A stretch of DNA of 64,000 nucleotides from Metallyticus violacea (GCA_030762175.1 CM060840.1:44687501-44751500), one strand, 5' to 3'; positions 44,115-56,064 are shown, counted from the first letter of the stretch. The notes: generated from the sequence alone by a model not told the origin. Numbers and translations are program-made.

Positions 44115-45915
44115 TATACTGATATACAAAAAATTGCGTATTTAGCTCGTTTATAATGTTATTGCATTCATTCATCTTTTCTTAAACATTTGGTCATGCA
44201 ATAAAGTATAGTGTATAAGGTAAAGCTTAATCATTTCAATAATCTTCAAAAAATTACAATGAAGTCCACCTTCAAATCTATGTTCCACTAACAATGCATA
44301 TAAATAAAACTTATTGTAATCCATTATTCAACTTAATTATCACTGCACGTTGACTTGAATTATTATTAAATTACATATTAAGTGAGTAATCTTATATTAT
44401 TATATACTATTAAATGTTGCCTTATATTACGCCCCTCTAATTTATGCCGACGCTTGCTGTATTTTCTATTTTCAGCTTAATTGAATCTTGTTTATTCTTA
44501 TTTTATTGTTCTTTGTACAATTACCCTTTCCTTTTTTGAACTAATAAGTACTAGGAAAGTAATTGCAAACAGCGCCTACGGATGTCACATTCACTTGTTG
44601 TGATTATACATTGGAGAGACAAACAATGGCTGTATCTTCCTTACTCGCTGAACCAACGAAAATGGTATGCGTGTGTCCTTGAGCTCGAATGATTCACCTC
44701 GTTATTCCCACCACTGGAACGTAAATTTCCTTCAAATTGTATGACTACATAACGGTAAAGAAGATTTGATGTACCGCTTTAGCATACTAACGCCTAAGTA
44801 TTGATTACTCGATTGTTTACGGCTATTTATGGAGATCAGTTTAGTGTTCTGAATATCCCTACATCCCTATAAGGGCAATTATATCCTTACCTATTAAAAT
44901 AATTTCCAATTCCCAATGCGCAGTACGGTTTTGTTTTAGATCCCGTAGCAGTAGCTGTAGCGTTTCTTTTGTTTAACACATAACTAAGCTTAGCGTGCAT
45001 GCTATCATTTGGCAAAACCACTGCGTAACGAAATGTGCAACATTCAGAAAACTTTCAGTTGATCCACGAAATAAGTTTATCCCAGCTTCTCTGGTCAGGT
45101 AAGTTTAATTTAAGAGTTTTTAATTTTATATCAAATAGCATCTAAAACACAGCAAAAATTAACTTAAAATTGTCTTGCAAGAAAAGAAATAAGTTTGAAA
45201 GTAATTTATATTATTTTAAAAAAGCATAGTTAAATAAATTTTAAGAGTGACTGGAATAAGCTTATACTTTTATTGTTCTACTGTCAACAGTTTCATGTTA
45301 AAAGTAAATAATTTAATGTAGCTAAGGTACGAAAGCTTAGGTTATCTTAAATCTCTTCGTATTTCTTTCCAAGTAAGAATATACTGATGAAAAAATACTA
45401 ACTCACGACTAAAGTCAGTGCATACTATAACGGAAAAGAAATTGCCGGCCTTAAAAAGAGCAAACAAGTGCCACATTACAATTTAACTCACTCCTGACCT
45501 TCATAGAGTGGTTGGTAAATAAGCTTTATGGCTCAAGAGGGCAAACAGCTGCCGCGCTAAGTCAAGTTTTGCACAGGGCGTGATACAGCATTGTGCAGAC
45601 ATTGGAATAGACTGACTACCCGACTCCATATTTTATACTTCATATTTTATATTCCTCATAATATGATTTTATTCCATTACACTTTTAATAATTCAAGAAG
45701 ATTTCTTTGTCATCAATGAAAAACAAATTAAAATTTTACAAGCGTTGCTCGTATTATATTACACATATACAATTACACACATACCTAATATGTATTCTCA
45801 TCTTGCGGATTGGAAAGCTATATAATCCCGGCGTTTTAACAGACTATCCCGTAAAAAACTGTCCCTCCCTCATATCGATTTCAATCAAATTATCTGCTAC
45901 GTGCTTCCCGGCGTG
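44115..45915. other. No gene seen
   Basis: AT-rich sequence without recognised features. Confidence 0.45.
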
Positions 45916-45919
45916 TTCT

Positions 45920-45985
45920 TACTTGTGTTGCACTGTGCACGCATTGGGCTTTAGCCTCAAGGTCCGGGATTCAAATGAAAGTATA
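45920..45985 (+). repeat. Possible tRNA-like SINE head
   Basis: CAAGGTCCGGGATTCAAATG (about 45959-45978) is a B-box-like sequence after a plausible head ('gcacgcattgggctttagcc'). It is followed by a T-rich stretch. No body is recognised. Confidence 0.3.
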
Positions 45986-45989
45986 CCTT

Positions 45990-48060
45990 TTTATTTGTTT
46001 TTTGGAAGGGAAGAAAGAAATAATGCTTATTCTGTGACATTTATTAATATAAAATCATAATTATGTAAATTTTAATTACATATTGTAAAAATTTGCTTTA
46101 TTGAACATAATAAGTAAATGCGAATAACTTCATATTAATATGAAATGACAAAAAAGGGCATTACATGATATTTTACACTTTGTAATTATTCTTACATACT
46201 AAAGAAAGACAAAAAATAGGAATAGTTCTGGAGCAATATGTACACAGTAGATAAAGATGTACTCGCTTATATCACGTTCTGATGAATGCGGCGGGTCACT
46301 TGAGAGCCCCTCCATTTCCCATCGTCTGTAAAATGTAGCTTTGCCTAGTTACCAATTCATAGGATTATAAAACTTGTCTGTTATATATAATGAAAAATAA
46401 AGTAACTCTTGGAACAGTGTAACTTAAAAAAAAAAAAAAAAAAAGATCTAAAACTGCAGAAATAGATAACAAATAGTCACATAATTTTCGCTATTCTCGT
46501 GTTCTTCTGCTGACTTTGAAGAAGAACACGAGTTGTTTGAAATATAGCAAAAAGTGTGCGATTACTTAAGTGTTTAATCTATTTCTGCCCTCTACTCACA
46601 AGCGGAAAGGGCTACTGCCAGCTGATCTTTGAAAGATTGATCAAGGCAACTGTTACTTTCTGAATGCTATTCTTTTTTCCGTAAATGTACCACTATACTC
46701 GCTTCACGGTGTGTTCCTTTGCCATTTTTCAGGAATATATCAACAGTGGAATTTCATGCTTAGTTGACTTGCAACAACCAATTTGTCCTTCTATGGAACA
46801 CTGTTTATTTTCTTCATGGCAAGATCTCTGCGGGACAAGTAAATAAAATTATACAGCTATAAGGGGAACGGGAATCGAAATATGATGTGCAAATATGTAG
46901 GGATTGATTGTCCAACAATTTTATCCGCTTGCTAGCTTTAATGCAAAGTTTGTGGTTGTAAGACTGTAAGTGTCTTGAAACAGTCGACTTAGATATATTT
47001 AAATCCACTGACATCGCAATTGTTACCAACTTTAACTCCGAAACTGCGAAATTTTCTTGAGGGAACTGTCAGGGCCTGCAATTTAATTACATCTTAAGCA
47101 GTATAATTTGGATTTCTGTCAAACTGCCGAGGGAATGATAAATTAACATTGAGGTTTGCTTGGACTGTTTTAGTGCTTTGAATTCTTTCTGAATCTCCAG
47201 CAAAAATAGAATACTGACATTAGTAGCCAGTTCTATGTTCATTTGTTTCAACTTCAAGTGAAGTGGAAAATGAGAACAAAGAGATCAAATAGAATTATCA
47301 TAAGAAATACTACGAGTGAGTTTCATTGTCGATAAATACCCGAGCGAGGAGCGAAGCAGAGCATGTGGAAAAATTTCTTCAGTAATGTGAGTGTTGATAA
47401 TTTTTTGATTAATTTAATTGATGTTAACAACCGTTTGCCATTCGTTAACTTTAACAAACATGAGTTTGAAGGTTCGATTAAATAACAGTAAGCTTACAGT
47501 TAAATTACAATTTTACTTTTTTATTTATTTAATAGTTCACTTAAATCATGTTATTTAATGCATGGAAATAGACTTCCTAGATCCCTACTCGAATCGAAGC
47601 AGAGATTATACCAGAGTATGTAGGAGAAAAACCATCAGTTAATAGTTTTTGAGCACCATTCTTTAAACTATCGATTAATTTCATTCTGGTTGGTGAATAA
47701 GGAAGGTATAATTGAGACCGTTTATCCCTGAAAGGCGCTCGCGTGCAATTATTCGAATAAGATGAAACCATAATGGTATTTGTCAAAGACTGTTTATTGA
47801 ATAAAATAATCTATAAACAGTAGATATAATGTATTATTTAATTTATTTGCATATTATTCTTTATTTTTATTTAGAAGTATGTCTTAATTGCCTTGTAGAA
47901 CTATGAACCAGGAACAAATGCGAATTATCTGCCATATTATGCAGACTATTTCACTCGTGTGACGTCATCTTAAAATTGACGAATGAAATAACAAAATTTG
48001 AATTTCGACCAATCACAGCCGGATTAAGGAGTGAAATTATTGAGAAAAAAATTATCAAAT
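45990..48060. other. No gene seen; possible old DNA element ends
   Basis: A 19-base A run lies at 46426-46444. Around 47320-47360 and 47940-48060 there are 'cgagtga' motifs in opposite orientation and 'gagcgaggagcgaagcag', which look like parts of an old DNA element, but I could not define its limits. An open frame of 71 codons at 46814-47029 (minus) has a weak helix-turn-helix look (ISKSTVSRHLQ) only. Confidence 0.35.
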
Positions 48061-48065
48061 CCGTT

Positions 48066-48110
48066 TTTCAGCGACATGCGTTTGTCTTGTGGTTAGTGTA
48101 GCCAACTCTA
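48066..48110 (+). repeat. Possible SINE A-box remnant
   Basis: TTGTCTTGTGGTTAGTGTAG resembles the tRNA A-box half of family A-like heads. No B box follows at the right distance, so the assignment is weak. Confidence 0.25.
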
Positions 48111-48512
48111 TACCTCTACTATATAATTGCTGAACACTCATCACTGACCACTTTCGCTAGAGGCGGTGGGGAGCTATTGATAGTAGCAAAAGCATGGACA
48201 ATCGACAATTATAAAGCAAAATGGAGGGTTCTTCAAATAGATATTCATAAGTATAACAGTTTATACAAGTGTTAATATTCTGTGTGCGAATTTCAAATTA
48301 TGTTATTTTTATTCTTATTCTTCTTATTCTATTCATGAAATAGTCCTAAACCTGTATTTTGCTCTTCTCTATTGGCATTACTGACAATTGGCATTCTTCT
48401 GTCGGAAGATGGCTTGCGAGTGTAAGTTCAAATATACAATTATTACAATTTTGTAAGCCAAGTTTAGAGGAATTTACTTAAATTGTGGTTTTATTCGTGA
48501 AATATTTCTAAT

Positions 48513-48605
48513 AAATATCACGAGGGTCTGAGCTTTCCAGATAAGTTCACTCATTACGTTCATGAATTTATCGGCTATCTCAGACCCTCTCGTGATATTA
48601 CTTGT
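48513..48605. repeat. Imperfect inverted repeat (hairpin)
   Basis: AATATCACGAGGGTCTGAGC (left arm) faces CTCAGACCCTCTCGTGATAT (right arm) across a centre of about 25 bases. The arms extend further with 'gataagttca' against 'tgaatttatc', giving roughly 35 bases per arm with a two-base bulge. It could be a minimal fold-back element or the fused ends of a DNA transposon. Confidence 0.7.
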
Positions 48606-48609
48606 GACA

Positions 48610-49665
48610 ATTGCTAATCTGGTGCGACAATATTGGAATAACAATCGACCGATAATTGATTCAACGAACTATAAATTGAGTAATATTCAATGCCTGACCT
48701 ATGAGGTAAATAATTGGGAAAATATCGTGAGAAATAGATAGGTAATCATAACGTTTTCCAACTACATCGCTGTTAGCACTACCCGACAAGCGCGCATCGC
48801 TGCAACGTTCATGATGCGGTTTCTAATCTCATCAGCTCCTAATAGGCAAAACCGCTTGCCTTTTATGTGAGGGCATTGTTTTCATACTTGCTCTGGGAAA
48901 CTGAGGCACCGGAGTCAAGTTGCACTTTCCATCTACTGAGTGAAACATATACTCCTGTCAAACAGCTGGTGTTCAAATTCATAACATTTCACCAGGATCA
49001 CATTTCATCATGCAAAGGAGAGCACGACTGTAAAACAACACTTGGTTTTAGAAAATAAAGCAAGTATTTTGGGGGAACATCTGCTCGCAGTGAATTGGTT
49101 TAATTTAACGACAATTTTCAGCAACTGTGTCTGAAATATCTTTGAGTGTATCATAACCGAAGACGTCTAAGCAGGTTGCGCGAGATAAAAGCTTATGACG
49201 CCCTAGAAGGACTGGAAATTTTGCCAAAAAATCCTTGTTGGTTGTAGGCTAAGCGAACTTTGAGGCTAAAATCATTCTTACAAAGCTAAATGCAACTCAC
49301 CAATTCCCCTTTCAAATATTAGGCACTGCTTTAATGATGCATGAAAGTTAATTGCAGCATTTATGCCAAACTATGAAAATAAAGGTTTTTAATAAGTGTA
49401 AAGAAAAGAGTACATAAATCAAAAGCGAACATTTACAATGTATTAACTAATCCAAATACAAATAACTCTTTGACGTACTGCTCAGAAGTTTAGATCTTCA
49501 AACAGGAAAGAAATTATACAAATGAAATAATATATCAAAGTATTAATTTAAAAAGCTTAAGATTTAAAAGTACTGTTTACACGTTAAACAGCGTGGACAA
49601 AGTTTCTAACCATTTTTTGAAATATTGGAAAATGAAATTTATGAAATATATATGGCATTTGTATA
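48610..49665. other. No gene seen
   Basis: AT-rich, with a slightly GC-richer part near 48770-49030 and no motif recognised. Confidence 0.45.
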
Positions 49666-49669
49666 ATTA

Positions 49670-50030
49670 GATATGTATTTCTTTTTATCTTAAGTCAACA
49701 TGGTAGCCATCCTTTCAAAGTAGTGTGTCCAACATTTGAATGCAGCCCGAAAGATATTTTTAAGCTTGTCGCCTAAAATCGCTGCACAAGCTTCTTGAAT
49801 ATGATTCCTAAGAATTTCTTTGGTTTAGTGCACTCATGACCAACAAACAAAAAGTCCAAGGGCGTCAAATCCGGTGAACATATTGGTCACATTCGAGATG
49901 AAACTCTCCCTACACATCTGTCGTTTGCGGTATCGCCTATTATCCAATGCAAAATGAGGGGATGTTCAACTTCTCAAAAGGAAGCTGTGTTCATAGTGCC
50001 AGATGAAATGGTTGAGTAAACTGTTGCTAC
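49670..50030 (-). pseudogene. IS630/Tc1-like transposase, C-terminal part
   Basis: The minus strand reads, across frames, a degraded WIGRxG region (CVGRVSSRMWPI), SPDLTPLDFLFVGHE (49838-49882, aspartates kept) and, one frame over, NHIQEACAAILGDKLKNIF (49750-49806) with a tail corresponding to the family's C-terminal ~40 residues. N-terminal and first catalytic blocks are not found. The plus-strand mariner relic that follows is a separate insertion. Confidence 0.75.
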
Positions 50031-50239
50031 TCCACATATGTCAAGCCGCGCATTTAAGCATGATAATACCTCTGGATGTTATATAAACAACAATCTGTAG
50101 TGAATGAACGTTGTACTTGTAAATAAGTCTTGAAATTCCAGATTTGAAGAACGTTTACGCTATTTGTAAGCTAAAGAAGAAGAAATATCAGTGGAGAAAA
50201 ATAAATAAATAAAAAATATAATTAAAAAAATAAAAGAAA

Positions 50240-51200
50240 CACTTCCGACACATACTTTTTGGGTTTAACGGAAGATCAAAGGCATTGGCGCTGTCTACGG
50301 AAAGATGCCATTGGACAAAGCACGGCAAGAAAATGGTTCTTTCTTCTCAAAAGGGTCATTTTAACGTGAGTGATTGGCCACATTTAGGAAGATTATCAGG
50401 CTTTGATGAAGACTTCTGAACCCCTTTAATCCATGAATATCCACGCGAGAATTAACAAATGAGACGAAGTGACTAGTCAACCATTATGCTACATTTACAT
50501 TCCATGCGCATGATATGAAAATACGAGGTATTGGGTATCGTACACTTTAAGTGAGAACAAATATCAGCCGCTGGCCATTTGTGCATCTCTGTTTGCTCGT
50601 CATCTATTAGCTCGTGAATAATTTCGACCAGGAATATTATTGATGACGAAACTTGATGTCTATGTCAACATCAAAAAGGAAAGAAATGACCGAGTCCTAA
50701 CAAAAAAATCAATATCCAGTGCCAAAGTTTCTGTCCATCCACAGAAGATGTTATGCGTTTGTGGGATAAAGAAGGTGCCGTGTACTACAAATTTCTTCCC
50801 CGGAATGTAACATAACTGCTTGAAATGTATTGTCAACAACTCGGATGCCTTGCGGCTGCAATTGAAGAAAACAGACCGAGAAGAATGCATCAAGGGCTGC
50901 TGCAACACGATAATTCATGTCCACGCTTCGCTAACTTGACGAAAGCAGCTATCCAGTTTGGGAGGTGATTCCAAATCTCTCAAGTACTACCGATCTCAGA
51001 TTTTCATCTTTTCCGTTCTCAACACAATAATCCTCGAGGGAACAAACTTGACTTGACTTCTTCAGCTGCAAACCAGCAGATTTCTTCAGACATGGAATCA
51101 AGAAACTACCCCAGCAAGAGGAGAATAAATTGCTTCCTAATATAGAAGACATCCGTTTTTTCAGAACTTCATGATACAATACTGTGAAATATATGGTGGC
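50240..51200 (+). pseudogene. Mariner transposase relic (SETMAR-like type)
   Basis: Cross-frame translation follows the mariner order of the type also found in the SETMAR transposase: STARKWF, then FDEDF, a broken middle, DKEGAVYYKFLPRN (50766-50807), CQQLGCLAAAIEENRPR (50831-50881) and GLLQHDNSCPRFANLTKAA (50896-50952, second catalytic aspartate kept). The end is FHLFRSQH with a degenerate C-terminus to about 51195. The first catalytic region is reduced to IIDDET, lacking the following W. Many stops occur. Confidence 0.85.
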
Positions 51201-51204
51201 CACA

Positions 51205-52050
51205 CTGAAATAAGAAAAGTAATACCTATATGGTGGATGTGTGTAAGGGTTGCTTAAATGAAATTAAGCTTTTTAGATTAGTTTCGTTGCTTCAATATAC
51301 AGAGTTTTGTGTTTTCTCCATTAGATGGAAGTGTATGTTATGAAAAAGATGGTGTTGTCTTAAGATGTAATGTTCTATTTTCATGCGCAGAAGCACATTG
51401 AATTGGTTGGGCCACCAATATGGATTCGTGCAAATATGCCCAGGAGAACTTTTTCAACTGTTGAAAGCAGAGGATGTTAATGAAGCCGAAATTTATTATA
51501 TAGGAATAAGTGTCTGCTAAGCGACTCGCCAACGTTTGCCAACGATGTTAAGCTCCGTGACGCATTGAAGATGGTTCCTAGTCAAAATAAACTTCTTCGC
51601 TCAGGGTATTCATAATATAGTTGTGTGCTGAGACACTTGCTTGAACAGACAAGGCTATGTAGCAGTAATGTTTCCTATTGTCCATATATTGCAACGAATA
51701 AGCCATTTAAGAGAGAGAGAGAGAAAATATATGGCCCATTTTCAATTTGAGCAAACCTTATTAATCTTTTAGATACTTTAAATCAAATAAAAAGTCATAT
51801 ATACATTAACGTTAAAATAGTTAATATACGAGAGATAAATGAAAATTTATGCCAACCATTTATTTCTCCAGAACAAGGGAGAACATTAAAAATCCAAGAT
51901 ATACGATTGAAAGTATATAGCATCTACTGCAGAATGGTGACACCAACAGAAGGCTGGAAGTAGGTGGGCCTCGTAGACAAGAAACAAAAGACATGCAACC
52001 GGACAATTGATTTATTATGGCATGAACAAAAGTTAGACACAACTGCTTAC
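51205..52050. other. No gene seen; would be intron of the exon that follows on the minus strand
   Basis: AT-rich DNA with short open frames on the minus strand (51338-51532, 51860-52042), neither recognised. If the segment at 52051-52245 is an exon, this stretch begins its downstream intron. Confidence 0.4.
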
Positions 52051-52245
52051 CTGGATTGCAAATCCATCATAGGACGAGTCTCCCAGGTAATCTACGATAT
52101 TAAGCAGCCTTTGATGTAGCCTCCAAGTACATCGACGGTTCGTGCCAATGATGAGAAGGCCTCTGTCCACCTCTACATTGTTAAATAGGGCAGGGCACGC
52201 GTACTTAGTGCTTCCCGTTGCTCTGTGTAGCATTCTCATGCATTC
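52051..52245 (-). CDS. Probable internal exon of an unidentified host gene
   Basis: Read on the minus strand, 195 bases give 65 uninterrupted codons beginning ECMRMLHRATGSTKY and containing CPALFNN, GLLIIGTNRRCTWRLHQRL and IVDYLGDSSYDGFAIQ. The segment is preceded by a pyrimidine-containing acceptor (tttctccgcggcag) and followed by a good donor (ATCCAG/gtaagc). The length is a multiple of three, and both ends are in phase 0 for the open frame. Base composition is GC-richer than the flanks. No transposase or reverse-transcriptase motif is present, so it reads like host coding sequence. The mix of Arg, Leu and His suggests a helical, soluble or cytoplasmic part of a larger protein. I do not recognise the family and give no function. 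I found no neighbouring exon in the window. Confidence 0.6.
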
Positions 52246-52249
52246 CTGC

Positions 52250-52836
52250 CGCGGAGAAACATTATTTTAACATATACATGTGACCTTCATTCTGACTCGT
52301 TCACTAACAACCTCAGGGCATGCTTAGACAGGCTGTCTGCTCGCACATACTATCTGGGGCTTCAATTGAAAATACTTTCCATACACTTTCAATCGTACAT
52401 CTATGATTTTTTGTATTATTCCTTATTCGCCAGAAAAAAAAATAGTTGTCATGACTTATGACTTATCCCTCGAATGCACATACCGTAAAAATTTAATTTA
52501 CGAAAAATATCGTGCCTACTCTCTATAATAAAATGCAATACCTTAATCATATATAAACTGATATTAGTAAGTTCAAGATTTGTAAGCCAACAAACAGGAT
52601 TTTAGACAGATTAAGACTTCAGATTTTAGTGGCTAAGAATTTAAAGATCAGAAGCAAAAGTTTATTATTATTCTTCGCCGCTAAAAAATATAGTTATGTT
52701 ATAAAACACATTTAGATGGACTGGTCGAAAACTACGATAGCACAACAAAAGAATAAAGGTTATAGAAGCTTACTTCTGAATCATTGAAAAAACATAGAAA
52801 AAACGAAAATAATTTAACTATTCACGCTCAATATGC

Positions 52837-52887
<51 letters not shown>

Positions 52888-54235
52888 GTAGTGGGAAATA
52901 TAAAATTTATAACCCAAGAGCAACTTTTTTGTGTTGGTTGGTTTAAATCACAGTATGAAGAAATAAATCATTGAGTTTAAGCTACAATGATAGTATTTTT
53001 GAACATTTAATCGTTCAACAAAAGAAACTTAAAAATGTTTATATTATGATCGGTTTGCGTGATGAGCTTGTATTTAGTAGTAGTTCTGCCGGACATGGCG
53101 TATACAATGTGCATTAAACACGTTCTCACATGTAGCAACTTCGCAAAACACGCAACATAAGAATAGTGGACTTCATTGTGTTATCCACGTAGTTGCAGTT
53201 TGCAAATTACTTCCTCTGAACATCTTGTTCTTGCTAGTTGTATCGCTCTATACGAGTGCTTTTTGTTTTCGTAAATTATACGTAATAAGGTATATCTGAT
53301 GTACGGTACATTTGAAAACTTGGTAAAGCTTCATGAAGAAAATTAACATGTAATATTGCAAAATAGATTCAAATGCAACATAGCTCACTGAAAGACATTG
53401 CTATTATTCAAGAAGGAAAAACCCTATAATCATCCATTTATATACTTTTATATTTATAATTTTTTAATTTACTGTAAAATATTGCATATTTCGTAAAATA
53501 TAAATAAATTGTGTTGTCATTAATACATTTTTAACAAAATATTAAACAGAGTTGTTTAAAGATCCTAAAACTCCCACTTTAACGCTTTAAACGCTTAAAT
53601 TAATCAACTAGTCGCCAAAAATAACAACAGTTGTCGTATTAGAACTCAAGTTCTAAGGTTATGAGACTAGTTTTACCTGATGAAAACATGAAACAATTTT
53701 TGGCATTACCTGAAAGGAAAAGTCATGTCTACATCCTATTTAACATAATCTGCATCTCAAACTCAAAAATCCAAGAAAACGTCTTTAATAAACAGAAATG
53801 GAATAAAATGAAACCGCACCTTCAAACAATGCATTGTCTTAAGCTGGTAATCCTCAACCAAAACACCCCCTTTTGGACTATAACAGTGAAGACCTGATAA
53901 AAGGGTGCATGGATTTAATGCATATTTTGTGATACTTTATATCATTAAATATGTATTGGAGAAGAAGGAAATAGATGTTGTAATGTGAAAAATATGTGTG
54001 GCCAGAATAAATTTTAACACGAGCACTACAATTGCGACCAGTCATGCATTTTTACTGCATGTAATTTTTGTAAGTAAATTTTGTGGAAAAGGTTTTGGTA
54101 GAAATTGTACAGTGCCGGAAAAATTATTGAAAATGTTAAATTATCCGAGTACCGCTTCAGCCAGGTGGTAATGCACCAAGTTCACAGAACACGGTGTTGT
54201 TACAAATCAGGCGTAAGTACATTCAGGCTAAAATC
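52250..54235. other. No gene seen
   Basis: AT-rich DNA, including the (AT)n run listed separately. A tRNA-like 'ccgcttcagccaggtggtaa' at about 54150 is too weak to call. Confidence 0.45.
52838..52885. repeat. (AT)n microsatellite
   Basis: An AT run of about 48 bases, the longest in the window. Confidence 0.95.
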
Positions 54236-54239
54236 AATA

Positions 54240-55066
54240 TACAGAGTGTGGCAGAAACGATGACCCATTTTAAATCGCGCGCTATTGTTAGCCACCGCTT
54301 TTTAGAGAGCAGATGTTTGTACCAATTGCGCAGTGCAGTTCAAAGCATTTTCATACGCCATATTACATGACCTTGACCGCTCGCTACGCTGCACATCTTT
54401 GGCAGTCAATATGGGGTGCAGCTTGAATGAACGGGTGCGTTTGTATCAAATGTGGTAATTGTATCGTAAGAATGCAGCTTTTGTTTCAGCAACATTTCGA
54501 TATCGGTCAGAATGGACAAGCTCCGTCACGGAAGGCGATTACGAGACGAATTCATGATAACATCTGCTTGAAACAAGAAGACTGGTAGGTCACTTACGGT
54601 TCGCACTCCATAAACATGGCAACAGTAAGAATGCTTAGATCAAAGTCCAACGCGATCAGTTCGTCGGCATTCATCCCACGCACATTACTATCCGATATGT
54701 TAAGTACTTGCGAATGCCGACGAACTGATCGCGTTAAATTTTGCCCTAAAGCAGCTCTTATTGTTGCCATGTTTATGGAGTACGAACCGTAGGTGACCTA
54801 CCAGGTGATTTCTTGTTTGTTGCCCAAACAAAAGCTGCGTTCTTACGACTCATTCACTACATTTGAAAAACATTTCAATTGCAAACGCATGATATTCATT
54901 CGACCTACATTCCATATTCTTGTCAAGTAGTACTGTGTACAGAAAATGCGTACAGAAAATGCTTTGAACTACACTATGCAAAAGTGCAATCATCTCTCTG
55001 AAAGAGCCGTGATAAACAATAGCGCACAATTTATTATGGTTCAATGTTTCTGCCGCACCCTATATT
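54240..55066. mobile_element. Fold-back element derived from an IS630/Tc1-like transposon
   Basis: The ends CAGAGTGTGGCAGAAACGAT (54243) and, inverted, TAGGGTGCGGCAGAAACATT match, flanked by TA-containing sequence. The two halves are inverted copies of each other. 'ggtaggtcac.tacggttcg', 'actccataaacatggcaaca' and 'cgatcagttcgtcggcattc' on the left reappear inverted at 54713-54810. The centre is at about 54670-54710. The left arm still encodes a piece of the DUF4817-type N-terminal domain (FDIGQNGQAPSRKAITRRI, preceded by RKNAAFVS). The right arm lacks about 75 bases of that. Total length is about 825 bases with arms of 330-400. It is non-coding and was probably mobilised by a full-length relative. 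Confidence 0.8.
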
Positions 55067-55165
55067 ATTTTATATGTGAAATAAACATTGTATAATAGTT
55101 CAAAGAACGAATGCTTCGCAAAAATTAATAAATATTCTATCACTAATCCATACTACTCAAGCATA

Positions 55166-56062
55166 GAGGGTGTTTAAATAAAAGTATATATTTTTCACAG
55201 CAGGAAAAGTTGGTCAGAGTTAGCAGAATGCTTCACATGAACATTATATTCGGAAACAAATATCGTGAATTTTATATGACCTCATTCTTTATTGTAGTCA
55301 AGTATACATGAGTTCATTATTATAGACTATCTGCTTACTTGTATGGTGTGAGTTTTTCTGTTGCCTCGATGTGGGGATCGGTCCTGGTCGTGTAGCGGTA
55401 ACCATACTTGCCTTCTAAGCCCAAGATCGCGGGTTCAAACCCGACCAGAATCGATGGATTTTTTGGGGCGTAAAAATCCTAAGTATGGCTTCCTTCGGAA
55501 GGGAAGTAAAGCCGTGGGTCCCGTGTCTTACATTTACGGCTCGAAAAAGAACCTCAAGCCTGAAAGAAGAGGCCTCTGAGCAAAATTTGTCGGCCGTTTC
55601 ACGCCCTGAATAGAATGGGACGCTTATGACCTGAGATGTTAAAGAGCGTTCATAAAATCAACAAAGCCTCGATATGGGTGCTTTTCTTATTGGTCGTCTT
55701 TCCCTCTGCAGTATACTAACGGTGATGCATAAGTCATTTGTATAACAGATAGTTACAGTTGTATGTATCAGTATAAGGCAATATATGTGGTTCGTGCACA
55801 ATGGAGCCCCACCTCACGTTTTATGACAACACCCAATCCAGTTATATGGTGGACATGAATTGGTCGAGAAGGTTCTGTGATGCAATGTGCCCTATTACCT
55901 AACACAGTCATCGACAAAATACGAGTACGGCCATTGCAGCAATGTTGTACAGTACATGTCATAAAAAATCAGAGAATGTGTTTGTTTCCGGGCGTATCCT
56001 CGTATAAAGTTTTTTTCTCTAAGTTACACCAATGTGAAAATATACGATACTTAAACATCCTG
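55166..56062 (+). mobile_element. Short DNA transposon with terminal inverted repeats, carrying a SINE
   Basis: The 5' end GAGGGTGTTTAAATAAAAGT and the inverted 3' end CAGGATGTTTAAGTATCGTA agree and continue into 'atatttttcaca' on both sides. Both are flanked by TA (55164-55165 and 56063-56064). Without the inserted SINE the element is about 600 bases. It retains coding traces of an IS630/Tc1-like transposase, MWFVHNGAPPH (family MWFQHDGAPPH) and IGREGSVMQCALLPNTV (family WIGRGGPVAWPPRSPDL). It is therefore an internally deleted derivative of an autonomous element. Confidence 0.8.
55376..55665 (+). repeat. tRNA-derived SINE, family A, with target duplication
   Basis: The most complete family A copy. 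The head is GGTCGTGTAGCGGTAACCAT (A box) with GCGGGTTCAAACCCGACC (B box). The whole body and the 3' block ('gatgttaaagagcgttcata') follow. It is flanked by GCCTCGATGTGGG (55363-55375) and GCCTCGATATGGG (55666-55678), a 13-base target duplication with one difference, so both ends are defined. It is inserted in the DNA element at 55166-56062. Confidence 0.95.
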
Positions 56063-56064
56063 TA

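Noticed and set aside
46814..47029. Helix-turn-helix of a Tc1-like transposase (ISKSTVSRHLQ)
   Set aside because: Only one short, generic HTH-like stretch, and neither the upstream nor the downstream frames give further transposase motifs.
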